Source: WJMB01 sp964581465 (GTDB taxonomy: Bacteria > RBG-13-66-14). From it: a stretch of 64,000 bases of DNA. The translations under genes were made by a program, and so were the position numbers. The stretch is from assembly GCA_964581465.1 (NCBI GenBank), contig CAZOOP010000003.1, positions 1 to 64,000 of the forward strand. Reading direction: 5' to 3'. Positions 53,438-61,789 of this stretch are shown piece after piece. The notes below the pieces were generated by a model that searched no databases, was not told the origin of the DNA, and saw only the letters and a list, made by a program, of their open reading frames with translations. The stretch's first letter is position 1. The number at the start of each line of letters is the position of its first letter.

Positions 53438-53956
53438 ATGGAGGTCTTGCTCCACATCTGCTGCGGCATCTGCGCCCTGGAAAGCGTCGACGCCCTGCGC
53501 GCCGAGGGATTCGGTGTCTCCGGGGCCTGGGTCAACCCCAACATCCAGCCCCTCGCCGAGCGTGAGCGCCGTCGGGCGGCCCTGGAGACCGTGGCCCGGG
53601 AGCTGAAGCTGCCCCTGGTCCGACTGGATTCTCCCCCCTACGAGCCGCCGACGGAGCGCCTGACGGCCGAGCGCTGCGCCTACTGCTACCGGTTGCGCCT
53701 GCTGCCCACGGCCCGTCGCGCCGCGGCGCTGGGGGCCGCCTTCAGCACCACCCTGCTCTACTCGAAGCACCAGCGCCATGAGCTGGTGCGCGAGATCGTC
53801 GAGGCGGTCTCCCGGGAGACCGGAGCGCCCTTCGTCTATCGCGACTGGCGGTTCCGCTTCAATCAGGGCCAGAGCCGGGCGCGGCGGCTGGGGATCTATC
53901 GCCAGAGGTACTGCGGCTGCTCGGCCAGCCTTTCGGACCGGCTCGACGGCGGTTGA
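53438..53956 (+). CDS. queH: Epoxyqueuosine reductase QueH
   Basis: QueH reduces epoxyqueuosine to queuosine in tRNA, replacing the cobalamin enzyme QueG. The 172-residue protein has all four expected metal/cluster ligand groups: Cys8-Cys9 in HICCGIC, Cys80 and Cys83 in ERCAYCYRLRL, and Cys159/Cys161 in RYCGCSAS. The LYSKHQRHE segment is also typical. Its stop overlaps the start of the next small HTH gene (TTGA), but no other queuosine gene is adjacent. Confidence 0.92.
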   Translation: MEVLLHICCGICALESVDALRAEGFGVSGAWVNPNIQPLAERERRRAALETVARELKLPLVRLDSPPYEPPTERLTAERCAYCYRLRLLPTARRAAALGAAFSTTLLYSKHQRHELVREIVEAVSRETGAPFVYRDWRFRFNQGQSRARRLGIYRQRYCGCSASLSDRLDGG

Positions 53957-54168
53957 GTTTCCTCGACTGCCGGGACCGTTCCTCAGACGAGATCGCGGAG
54001 TACCTCGGAGTCAGCAAGGACACCGTCTACACTTGGGTCTCCTCGAAGGGCATGCCCGGGCATCGCGTCGGGCGGTTCTGGAAGTTCAAGAAGGACGAGA
54101 TCGACGACTGGGTCCGGGCTGGTGGGGCGGCGTTCCGAACGGGCGAAAGTGAACGTGAAAGGACGTGA
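53953..54168 (+). CDS. Excisionase-type (MerR-like) small HTH protein
   Basis: A 71-residue protein with the classic excisionase/HTH_17 layout: SSDEIAEYLGVSKDTVYTWV, then KGMPGHRVGRFWKFKKDEI. It ends in the charged linker DDWVRAGGAAF. The start is most simply TTG 53953, overlapping queH, but the first ten residues do not match the family, so the true start is uncertain. It directly precedes a C5-methyltransferase and a likely restriction enzyme and may act as their controller. Similar HTH genes precede many R-M and defence loci. Confidence 0.75.
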   Translation: MSFLDCRDRSSDEIAEYLGVSKDTVYTWVSSKGMPGHRVGRFWKFKKDEIDDWVRAGGAAFRTGESERERT

Positions 54169-54244
54169 GCTGGATTCTCGAAGGCCCGCGCTATCGCGGG
54201 CTCCTGGACCAGACTGTGGCGAGAGAACTGTTTTGGAGCACGAC

Positions 54245-55513
54245 TTGAACTCAACGGACGAGACACAGCGGCAACGACGGCCAACCGTAGTCGACCTCTT
54301 TTGCGGTGCAGGAGGTCTCAGCATCGGTCTTCGACGAGCCGGCTATGAGACGGTCTATGCCGCAGACAAGCTCAAGCCGGCAATCAAGACCTACAACCGA
54401 AACTTTGAGCATCAAGCCCACCTCGAGGCCTTGGATTGGGACTCCTCGCTGCCATCAGCGGACGTAATTGTTGGAGGTCCTCCTTGTCAGGGGTTTTCGT
54501 CCGCCGGACGACGGGCACCAGGAGATGCTCGAAACAGTCTTGTGGCGGTGTTCGCACACTTGGTTGCTCTGCACAGACCACAGGCGTTCCTTTTCGAGAA
54601 CGTGGAAGGCTTCCTGACCGGTGATCGCGGACGGTGGGTGGTCGACCTACTGGAGCCTCTAGTTGATGCTGGCTACTGCATACATTTGCGGAAGGTCAAT
54701 GCAGCGAACTACGGCGTTCCGCAACACCGAAAACGGGTTCTTGCTGTTGGGGGGCTGCGTTGGGATCCGGGCTTCCCCCCTCCGACACACAGCACAAGTG
54801 GGATGCCTGGCGCCGAACTCGTCGGCAACGGGCTTCCACACTGCCCTTCTGTGATGGAGGCCCTCGAAGGTTTGCCTCCTGCCGTTGTCCGAGTGCCTCG
54901 GAAGCACCATCCGCTTGATCACGATTACCGAGTCCCATCAGACGCCGACAAAGCAAGGATTCACGCACTTCAGCCAGGTCAAACGATGAAAGACCTGCCA
55001 GAGGAGTTGTGGCATGAAACCTATCGCTGCCGGGCGTACCGAAGGGTAAAGGATGGAACTCCAACAGAACGTCGGGGTGGGGCGCCGGCAGGCCTCCGAC
55101 GTCTTGATGGTGACCTTCCATCGAAGGCCATCACGAGCGGTGCTCCTTCTGAGTTCATTCATCCCGTTGAGGACCGATCTCTGACGCTTCGGGAATGCGC
55201 CCGGCTGCAGACGTTTCCAGATGACTTCTTGTTCGAGGGAACTCTCAGCCAGAAATCTCACCTCATCGGAAATGCAATTCCTCCCAGATTGGGGGAAGTG
55301 CTTGGTCAACACATCCACGATGCGTTGCTAGAAGGTCGCAGCGCTGCTTCGTCAGGCCTACTGTCGTTTGTCCCAACTCACTCCGACGGGATGAGTCCTG
55401 CCCTGAAGAGGACCACGGATATCGTGTCCCAGAGATTCTCCATTTCCCTAAACAGTCCAGCATATTCGGGTCAGCTATCGCTGTTTTCTACCGAAGCTGG
55501 CAGCGGCTCGTAG
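54245..55513 (+). CDS. DNA (cytosine-5) methyltransferase
   Basis: This enzyme methylates cytosine at C5 in a specific duplex site, protecting host DNA. Motif I is VDLFCGAGGLSIGL, motif IV is GGPPCQGFS with catalytic Cys81, motif VI is ENVEGF, motif VIII is QHRKRVLAVG, and motifs IX-X are LTLRECARLQTFP and IGNAIPPRLG. The target-recognition region lies at about 190-320. TTG 54245 with GGAG six bases upstream gives 422 residues; an upstream GTG at 54122 overlaps the HTH gene and is less likely. Together with the next gene it forms a type II R-M pair. Confidence 0.92.
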   Translation: MNSTDETQRQRRPTVVDLFCGAGGLSIGLRRAGYETVYAADKLKPAIKTYNRNFEHQAHLEALDWDSSLPSADVIVGGPPCQGFSSAGRRAPGDARNSLVAVFAHLVALHRPQAFLFENVEGFLTGDRGRWVVDLLEPLVDAGYCIHLRKVNAANYGVPQHRKRVLAVGGLRWDPGFPPPTHSTSGMPGAELVGNGLPHCPSVMEALEGLPPAVVRVPRKHHPLDHDYRVPSDADKARIHALQPGQTMKDLPEELWHETYRCRAYRRVKDGTPTERRGGAPAGLRRLDGDLPSKAITSGAPSEFIHPVEDRSLTLRECARLQTFPDDFLFEGTLSQKSHLIGNAIPPRLGEVLGQHIHDALLEGRSAASSGLLSFVPTHSDGMSPALKRTTDIVSQRFSISLNSPAYSGQLSLFSTEAGSGS

Positions 55514-55528
55514 CAGAGGAAGCAACGC

Positions 55529-56587
55529 ATGGCACTTACACAGACTCAGCGCTCGTTGATCGAGAAAGCTCGAAACGTAGGGAGCAGCGATATGGCGGTT
55601 CCTCTTTCGGATGAGGCGAGCTGCTATCTGGTGGCCCGGATCGCCCACGACCTCAACATCCAGGACAAGTTCCCCGAAGCGTCATCAAGTGTGCCCGGCT
55701 TCTTTGAGCAAATGCCGGTGTCAAGTCTAGGTATCCAGGGACTCGACTTCTCTGTGCTCGTCGAGCGACTGTTTTCCACGACGTCAAATGCCGACATGTA
55801 TTTCTCATGTCTGGCCACCCTGCTGAAGGCGCGCCTCAAGTTCGAAAGGATCCTCGAGAAGCAACCCTTTCCCACCATGGATCAAGTTGGGCCTCGCGGG
55901 CTGCTCCAATACGGAAGCCTGTCGCCGCAAGCGCTGGTAGCGCTCCTCTTCTGGCGCAAGTGGTTGTACGACACCGACAATCGTGCCGCCCAGGAAACGG
56001 GATATCTCTTCGAACCGATCCTCGCAGCCGCAATAGGCGGAACGCCCGTTGGCGCCCGACGTTCGCCTGTTAAACGGGCCAGCAACAAGAGCAAGGGCCG
56101 CCAGGTCGACTGCATCAAAGGAAAGAAGGCCTACGAGTTCAAGTTGCGCCTAACGATTGCCTCGTCCGGTCAAGGGCGTTGGGGCGAAGAATTGCAGTTC
56201 CCAGAGGACTGTGTGCAATCCGGATTTACGCCAGTGTTCGTGGTATTGGACCCTACGGACAACCCCAAGTTGTCAGAGATTACCAGGGTATTTGAGGAAG
56301 CGGGTGGGGAAACCTACGTGGGCGATGATGCATGGAGCATGCTTGAACAGGAAGCCGGACCCGTGATGTGGCAGTTCCTTGAACGATACGTGCGCGCTCC
56401 GCTGGACTCTATGATCGCACAGAGCCCAGTTACAATGCCGAACTTGATGCTTAGCCACGACGGTGAGAGCATCACCTTCACCGTCGGTAAAGAGTCGCTT
56501 ACCGTCGAAAGGACAGTGGACGAGACGTTCGAAGTATCGACTGATGAGATCCCGGAGGATGTCGACGAGGGCATGCCTGGTGCGTAG
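55529..56587 (+). CDS. Likely type II restriction endonuclease (PD-(D/E)XK type)
   Basis: A 352-residue cytoplasmic protein 15 bp after the methyltransferase gene. A PD-(D/E)XK-like core is visible: Asp194 in GRQVDC, then Glu203 and Lys205 in YEFKLRL, with the expected spacing of nine residues. The N-terminal half is helical. Codons are less GC-biased than in housekeeping genes, as in the methyltransferase, consistent with acquisition of the whole cassette. The target site cannot be inferred. Alternative: a non-restriction nuclease partner; position makes restriction most likely. Confidence 0.8.
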   Translation: MALTQTQRSLIEKARNVGSSDMAVPLSDEASCYLVARIAHDLNIQDKFPEASSSVPGFFEQMPVSSLGIQGLDFSVLVERLFSTTSNADMYFSCLATLLKARLKFERILEKQPFPTMDQVGPRGLLQYGSLSPQALVALLFWRKWLYDTDNRAAQETGYLFEPILAAAIGGTPVGARRSPVKRASNKSKGRQVDCIKGKKAYEFKLRLTIASSGQGRWGEELQFPEDCVQSGFTPVFVVLDPTDNPKLSEITRVFEEAGGETYVGDDAWSMLEQEAGPVMWQFLERYVRAPLDSMIAQSPVTMPNLMLSHDGESITFTVGKESLTVERTVDETFEVSTDEIPEDVDEGMPGA

Positions 56588-56644
56588 GAGCGTATCCGCT
56601 GGCGCCTCGCCTCGCCTTGGCGTCTCGCGCTCTCACCCGGACCT

Positions 56645-56820
56645 GATAGTTTCAACTCGATACCCCGACCTACCTTGTAAGAAGCGGCTGATACGAGGCA
56701 ATATCGAAGATAGATAAGTCCGCAGCCCAATCCTCTCGCCGCATACTCGTTATATATGTATGTTATTAGGCTACTTGGGATTGATGCATCTTCATCGAAA
56801 CCAGTGGCGCCAAGCAGTTT
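56645..56820 (+). repeat. Dispersed repeat family III, copy 2
   Basis: Matches 7019-7190 with landmarks gaagcggctgatacgaggc, ggctacttgggat and caagcagttt. On the minus strand, one frame reads DEDASIPSS here and DDDASIPSS in the first copy, so the ancestor could have been coding. Confidence 0.65.
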
Positions 56821-57014
56821 CGTCATGAGCACCGAGGATTCAAAACAGACATAATAGGAATGTGGAACTCCGCTTAACCTGCCACAAACGGAAAACTCGA
56901 TGTGTAAACATGCTTGACCGCTAATTGCTGATAATTGAACGATATTCAGTAACACACCGGTCCCTGACAGTTAAGTAATCCCAATTTGTAATAAAAACAG
57001 AACAAATAATAGTT

Positions 57015-57062
57015 CAAAGATCGGTACAAAGATCAGCATAAAGATCAGCACAAAGATTGGTA
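57015..57062 (+). repeat. 12-bp tandem repeat, four units
   Basis: The units are caaagatcggta, caaagatcagca, taaagatcagca and caaagattggta. They lie about 170 bp upstream of the APC transporter start in AT-rich DNA. Confidence 0.85.
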
Positions 57063-57231
57063 TTAGGAGACGGCCCTAGACTGCAACCCTATTTGACGGC
57101 CAATACTATTGCGAATATCAGTATAAGCTGGACGCCTTGCAATCTCGACCCGGTTATGTTATTTTGAGAAGACATTATATTACAACATTTTCCGCACGCA
57201 TCCATGTTCACATCATGAAGCGAGGCTAGGT

Positions 57232-58815
57232 ATGGCCGACAACAAGGGCATCATCTTCACCCGACGGGCCTCGGGGCTGGTGCGCGAGCTCTCCTGGTTC
57301 GACGTCTTCATCTTCGTCGTCGCCGGTCCCGCCGCCTCCGGGGTCGTCTTCTACTCCGTCTCCACCGCCGCCGACTTTCCCGCCGCAAACATCCCGCTGG
57401 CCTTCATCATCGGCCTGGCGATCTTCTTCCCGATCACCCTGCTGGTCGCCCTGACCTCGGCTACCATGCCGCGCTCCGGCGGCCTTTACATCACCGTCAG
57501 CCGTGTCCTGGGTCCGACGACGGGCTTCCTCTCGGCCTGGCTGCTGTTCATCGGCTACGGCATCTCTTCGGGGGTGCTGGGCTATCTCTTCGTGGGGTTG
57601 ATGGGCTCGGCCTTCTCCACCGCTGCCCTCTCCTCGGGCATCGGCTGGCTGGCCCAGGCCGGTTCGGCGATGCAGACCCCGCTCTGGCAGACCATCGGCG
57701 GTCTGATCTGGGTGGCGCTCTTCTGGTGGATCGCCTACACCGGCATCCGCCGGGTCAAGAACATCATGAGGGTGGCCTTCTTCATCCCCCTGGTCGGCAC
57801 CGCCATCGCCGTGGTCTGGTTCTTCACCGCCGGGGGAATCGACAGCGTCGCCGCGGCCTTCAACAACACCTGGGGCGCCGGGGCCTTCCAGGCCATCCAG
57901 AACCGCGCCGTCGAACTCGGCTGGAGCGCCGGCGGCGGCTTCTCCACCGCCGCGACCTTCAAGAGCCTCGTCGTCGTCGTCTGGGCCTACGCCAGCATCA
58001 CCATCATCAACTACGCCGGGGGGGAGGTCAAAACACCCAAGAAGAGCATGATGCGCGGCTTCATCATCGGCACCATCTTCGTCGGCCTGTTCTACGTCAT
58101 CATCGTACTCAGTACCTACAGCGCCTTCGGCGACTTCGTCGGCAGCTACGACTTCCTCTATGACAACCACCAGGCCGAGCTGGTCTCCATCATGGGCGAC
58201 GCCGTTCAGCCCTCGGTGCCCTTCTACTTCATGAGCCTGGTGCCCAATGTCTGGCTGGGGCTGATCGTCGCCGTCAGTATCATGATCTGGTTCGCCAACT
58301 CCATCCTGCCCGGCTTCCTGGCCAACTCGCGCCTGGCCTTCGCCATGAGCATGGACAAGAGCTTTCCCAAGGCTCTCTCCAAGGTCAACCGGCGAACCGG
58401 CTCGCCGACCAACGCCGTGCACCTCAACGCCGTATTCTGCGCCCTCGGCGTCTTCCTGATGCTCCTCGAGGTCGAGGTCATCCTCTCCATCCTGACCCTG
58501 ACCACCTTCTTCATCTTCTGGACCTACGGGCTCTCCGCCATGCTGTTGCCCTATCACAAGCCGCACATCTACGAGCGCTCGCCGGTGCGCTGGCAGATCG
58601 GCAAACTGCCCGTGATAACACTGCTGGGCGGGTTCACCTTCCTGGCCGGCTGGTTCTTCATCTACCTGGCCCTGCGCAACTTCAGCCCCGTGATGATGGC
58701 CGTCTTCGTCGGCGTGATGCTCCTCGGTCTCATCGTCTACCTCTACCAGCAGGCCAAGAACCGCCGCGAGGGCGTGGACGTCAACCAGATCTACAACGAA
58801 ATCCCGCCCGAGTAG
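57232..58815 (+). CDS. APC-superfamily amino acid permease
   Basis: A 527-residue integral membrane transporter with about 12 helices. The first helix motif FIFVVAGPAASGVVF matches the unwound substrate-binding helix of APC permeases, and MPRSGGLYITVSRVLGPTTGF is the family signature after helix 2. A conserved YAGGEVKTPKKSMMRG lies in the middle. The C-terminus is a short hydrophilic tail. Substrate is most likely an amino acid or polyamine, undetermined. It is monocistronic: an AT-rich gap precedes it and a palindromic element follows 20 bp after its stop. Confidence 0.88.
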   Translation: MADNKGIIFTRRASGLVRELSWFDVFIFVVAGPAASGVVFYSVSTAADFPAANIPLAFIIGLAIFFPITLLVALTSATMPRSGGLYITVSRVLGPTTGFLSAWLLFIGYGISSGVLGYLFVGLMGSAFSTAALSSGIGWLAQAGSAMQTPLWQTIGGLIWVALFWWIAYTGIRRVKNIMRVAFFIPLVGTAIAVVWFFTAGGIDSVAAAFNNTWGAGAFQAIQNRAVELGWSAGGGFSTAATFKSLVVVVWAYASITIINYAGGEVKTPKKSMMRGFIIGTIFVGLFYVIIVLSTYSAFGDFVGSYDFLYDNHQAELVSIMGDAVQPSVPFYFMSLVPNVWLGLIVAVSIMIWFANSILPGFLANSRLAFAMSMDKSFPKALSKVNRRTGSPTNAVHLNAVFCALGVFLMLLEVEVILSILTLTTFFIFWTYGLSAMLLPYHKPHIYERSPVRWQIGKLPVITLLGGFTFLAGWFFIYLALRNFSPVMMAVFVGVMLLGLIVYLYQQAKNRREGVDVNQIYNEIPPE

Positions 58816-58835
58816 CCCCCGTCGCGTCGGCCGCC

Positions 58836-58925
58836 GGGCCGGAACTGGCAAGGTTTTTGCGCAGTCGCGCCCCGCCCGCCGCTCCAACCGTTCGCCGGCA
58901 GCAAAAACCGTGCCAGTTCCGGCCC
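58836..58925. repeat. Palindromic element PE, copy 4 (divergent)
   Basis: Arms at 58836-58860 and 58901-58925 (25 bases) pair with one mismatch. The core differs from the other copies (tggca.ggtttttgc instead of tggcacgtttcttgc), yet nearly every change has a matching change in the other arm. The centre begins gcagtcgcgc, as in copy 3 (ggagtcgcgc). It lies 20 bases past the permease stop. Confidence 0.88.
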
Positions 58926-58995
58926 GGCTCGCGCACCGCCGCGTTTTGACGTTCGGCCCGACACCTCCGTCTATCAACAAGGAGTCCGATCAACC

Positions 58996-59946
58996 ATGTC
59001 CCGCGCCTTCTTCTCCGTCGACGTCCACGGCGCCTCCAGCGTCTGGCGCAAGTGGCTGCGCGTCCCCGAGCTCTACGACGCCGACGCATTGTTGCTCTGC
59101 GGCGATCTGACGGGCAAGTCGATGGTGCCGATCATCGAGCAGCCCGACGGCAGCTTCAACGCCTTCTACTTCGGCAGGAACTGGAACCTCGAGGCCGGCT
59201 CCGAGATCGACGAGATGGAGCGGCGGATCAACGACGCCGGTGCCTACACCCTGCGCTGCGACACCGACGAAGTCGCCGAGTTGCAGGAGAATCCCGGACG
59301 CGTCGAGGAAATCCATATGCGGAAAATTCTCGACCGGATGGAGCGCTGGCTGGAGCTGCTGGTCGAGAAGATAGATCTGACCAGGATCGATGCCGTGGTG
59401 ATGCCCGGCAACGACGACGACTTCCAGCTCGACGAGGTGATCAAGAGCTTCGGCGACCGCGGGGTCAAGTGGTGCCTGGATTCGCCGATCGATCTGTTGG
59501 GCGTGCCCACGATCAGCCTGGACTACGTCAACCCCACCCCCTGGGACACCCCGCGCGAGGACAACGAGCGCGGCCTGCGCAAACGGATCAAAAAGCTGGT
59601 CAAACAGTTGGACGATCCCTCGCGTTCGATCTTCAACTTCCACGCTCCGCCCAAGGGCACGATGCTCGACCTGGCCCCGGAGCTGGACGCCAACAAGAAG
59701 CCGGTCACCGTCGCCGGGCAGGTCAATTTCGTCCACGTCGGCTCCCAGGCGGTGCTGGAGGCCCTCGAGGAGTACCAGCCCGTGTTGGGTCTCCACGGGC
59801 ACATCCACGAGTCCTACGGGCACGACAAGGTCGGGGAGACCCCGGTGGTCAACCCGGGCTCGGAGTACGGCGAGGGGATTCTGCGCGGGTACATCATCGA
59901 GATCGATGACGGCGTGGTGGGCAACCACTGGAAGGTGGAGGGATAG
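58996..59946 (+). CDS. Calcineurin-like metallophosphoesterase
   Basis: A 316-residue protein with the binuclear-metal motifs in order: SVDVHG (7-12), CGDLTG, GNDDDF, NFHAPPKG and LHGHIHES. These place it in the calcineurin-like phosphoesterase superfamily. Residues about 45-75 hold an insertion with a beta-hairpin. There is no signal peptide, so it is cytoplasmic. The substrate is unknown. It follows a palindromic element and stands alone. Confidence 0.85.
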   Translation: MSRAFFSVDVHGASSVWRKWLRVPELYDADALLLCGDLTGKSMVPIIEQPDGSFNAFYFGRNWNLEAGSEIDEMERRINDAGAYTLRCDTDEVAELQENPGRVEEIHMRKILDRMERWLELLVEKIDLTRIDAVVMPGNDDDFQLDEVIKSFGDRGVKWCLDSPIDLLGVPTISLDYVNPTPWDTPREDNERGLRKRIKKLVKQLDDPSRSIFNFHAPPKGTMLDLAPELDANKKPVTVAGQVNFVHVGSQAVLEALEEYQPVLGLHGHIHESYGHDKVGETPVVNPGSEYGEGILRGYIIEIDDGVVGNHWKVEG

Positions 59947-60256
59947 TCGGCTGAGGCAGAGGGGGGCGCGACGCCGACGTCGGGACCGCACGACGTTGTG
60001 GTCTTGTGAAGCCTTGCGACTAGGGCTCAATGATCAGGACAATCTCACCGCTATCGGACCATATCGTGATGGCTGATTGGTGAATCGGTATTGCCGCCAA
60101 CCTTCTAGGACAAGGTGTGGGAACCCATTATGGCCAAATTGATCCCCTGTCTTTTCAACGGTGTCCTTTAGCCGATCCTGTACGCTGAGGGCGGGTTGAC
60201 TGTTTGAGGCGGTTTTTCCCGCCGACGCAAGAGCCCAATCACCAAGCCGAGGAAGC
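59947..60256. other. 310-bp gap with a possible relic frame
   Basis: Moderate GC. A minus-strand relic (60020-60189) is the only structure recognised. The nucleotidyltransferase-like gene starts at the right end. Confidence 0.4.
60020..60189 (-). pseudogene. Possible frameshifted small-gene fragment
   Basis: One minus-strand frame reads DRLKDTVEKTGDQFGHNG and LEGWRQYRFTN, and a neighbouring frame then continues ITIWSDSGEIVLIIEP to a TAG at 60020. Joining them needs one frameshift. The text is protein-like, but I recognise no family and no start is clear. Confidence 0.25.
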
Positions 60257-61078
60257 ATGACCGACCAGCCCCACAAGCCCTTCATCCCCGCCGACGCCGA
60301 GCTGACACCGGAGGTGCTCCGAGAGCAGGAGCGCCGCTTCATGGAGCTCCTCGAGGAGCTGATCGCCGCCGGGGAGCGCCACGGCGCGGTGATGCGGGTC
60401 ATCGGCTCGCTGGCCTTCCGTATCAAGTGTCCGGAGTACCGGCACATCATGTACGCCAACGGACGTTACCTGACCGACGTGGACTTCATCGCCTACAAGA
60501 AGGATGTCGCGGCGGTCCAGGACGCCTTCTGGGAGCTCGGCTGGGAGGAGAACCAGACGGTGCTGCGCCTCTTCGGCGACAAGCGGCGCATCTTCTACCA
60601 CCCCACCGAGCCGGTGCACTCGGATATCTTCCTCGACAAGCTGGCCTTCTGCCACCCCATCGACTTCCGCGGTCGCCTGGAGCTCGACGCGCCGACGATC
60701 ACCCTGGCGGATCTGTTGTTGGAGAAGCTGCAGATCGTCGAGATCAACAAAAAAGACCTGGTCGACGTGCTGGTGCTGCTCTCGGCCCACGAGGTCACCG
60801 ACGAGGCGGGGAGCGTCGAGGCCGTCGACGGCGCGCGGCTGGCCAGGCTCTGCGCGAAGAGCTGGGGCTGGTGGCGCACGGCGACGATGAACCTGGAGAA
60901 GCTGCTCCACTTCAGCGAGGAATACCTGGAGGAGGACCAGCGGCCCGTCGTTCAGCGGCGGCTCCGCGAGCTGCTGGAGCTGATCGAGAACCGGTCGAAG
61001 AGCCTGGGCTGGCGGGTGCGCAGTTGGTTCGGCGACCGCTTCCGCTGGTACGACGAGGTCGAGGAGGTCGAGCGCTGA
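60257..61078 (+). CDS. Nucleotidyltransferase-like protein
   Basis: A 273-residue cytoplasmic protein. The segment RVIGSLAFRIKCP followed by YLTDVDFIAYKKD is the G-S and D-x-D signature of the minimal nucleotidyltransferase fold, as in AbiEii-like and other substrate-unknown members. Its third Asp is probably HSDIFLD near residue 120. The C-terminal half is helical with many charged residues. No toxin or HEPN partner is adjacent, so a defence role is unsupported. The next gene starts 72 bp later. Confidence 0.78.
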   Translation: MTDQPHKPFIPADAELTPEVLREQERRFMELLEELIAAGERHGAVMRVIGSLAFRIKCPEYRHIMYANGRYLTDVDFIAYKKDVAAVQDAFWELGWEENQTVLRLFGDKRRIFYHPTEPVHSDIFLDKLAFCHPIDFRGRLELDAPTITLADLLLEKLQIVEINKKDLVDVLVLLSAHEVTDEAGSVEAVDGARLARLCAKSWGWWRTATMNLEKLLHFSEEYLEEDQRPVVQRRLRELLELIENRSKSLGWRVRSWFGDRFRWYDEVEEVER

Positions 61079-61150
61079 GCGGTTTCAAGCGGGGCTTGCC
61101 ACGGCCGCCCGCCGCGTGGATAATCCGGTGTAACTCGCTGGAGGCGGACG

Positions 61151-61789
61151 ATGCGGCGTGAAGCCTTCTACACCCCGGAGACGATCGACGCCCAGGCGGC
61201 GGAGCTATTGGCCTCCCTGGACGATTACCGCCGTCCGGTGCCGGTGAGTCTCGATCCGGCCTCGACGGCCCTGGTCGTCCTCGATGCGCAGCGCTGGTTC
61301 ACCGAGCCGGAATCCCGGGCCTTCGTCCCCGCCGCCCCGGCGATCCTGCCGCGAGTCAACGCCCTGACCGCCGCCCTGGTCAACGTCTACCGCACCCGAC
61401 ACTTAAACACACCCCAGGACGCCGGGATGATGGCCGAGTGGTGGCGGGCGCTGATCCGGCGCGAAGACCCCTTGAGCGAACTGGACCCACGGCTGGCGAG
61501 CGTCAATGCCGTGTTGATCGAGAAGACCCAGTACGACGCCTTCCACGGAACCGACCTCGAACAGCGGCTGCGCCGCCGGGGCGTCGAGACGCTGATCCTC
61601 TGCGGGATGATGACCCACCTCTGCGTGGAGACCTCGGCTCGGGCGGCCTTCGTCCGCGGCTTCCGTGTCGTCATCCCCGTGGACGCCGTGGCTACCTATA
61701 ACGAAGAGCTGCAGCGGGCGAGCCTGCTCACCCTGGCCCACGGCTGCGCCGCCCTGACAACCGTTCGGCGGTTCGCGGAGGACCTGTAG
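61151..61789 (+). CDS. Isochorismatase-family cysteine hydrolase
   Basis: A 212-residue hydrolase of the isochorismatase/nicotinamidase fold. The catalytic triad is visible: Asp45 in VLDAQRWF, Lys125 in IEKTQYDAF and Cys158 in MTHLCVETSAR. The cis-peptide region MMTHLCVE is typical. It probably hydrolyses an amide or enol ether of a small metabolite. Its stop abuts the ATG of a flavoprotein gene and a radical SAM gene follows, giving a tight three-gene operon. Confidence 0.88.
   Translation: MRREAFYTPETIDAQAAELLASLDDYRRPVPVSLDPASTALVVLDAQRWFTEPESRAFVPAAPAILPRVNALTAALVNVYRTRHLNTPQDAGMMAEWWRALIRREDPLSELDPRLASVNAVLIEKTQYDAFHGTDLEQRLRRRGVETLILCGMMTHLCVETSARAAFVRGFRVVIPVDAVATYNEELQRASLLTLAHGCAALTTVRRFAEDL

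Larger units (their letters stand above)
56588..57231. other. 644-bp AT-rich gap with repeats
   Basis: Contains family III copy 2 (56645-56820) and a 12-bp tandem repeat (57015-57062). The remaining sequence is AT-rich with no supported gene. The segment gacagttaagtaatccc at 56967 is echoed in inverted form at about 25620-25640. Confidence 0.55.

Noticed and set aside
60257..61078. Nucleotidyltransferase half of a HEPN-MNT toxin-antitoxin pair
   Set aside because: The protein is much larger than MNT antitoxins, no HEPN gene is adjacent, and the HEPN-like gene of this window is 17 kb away.
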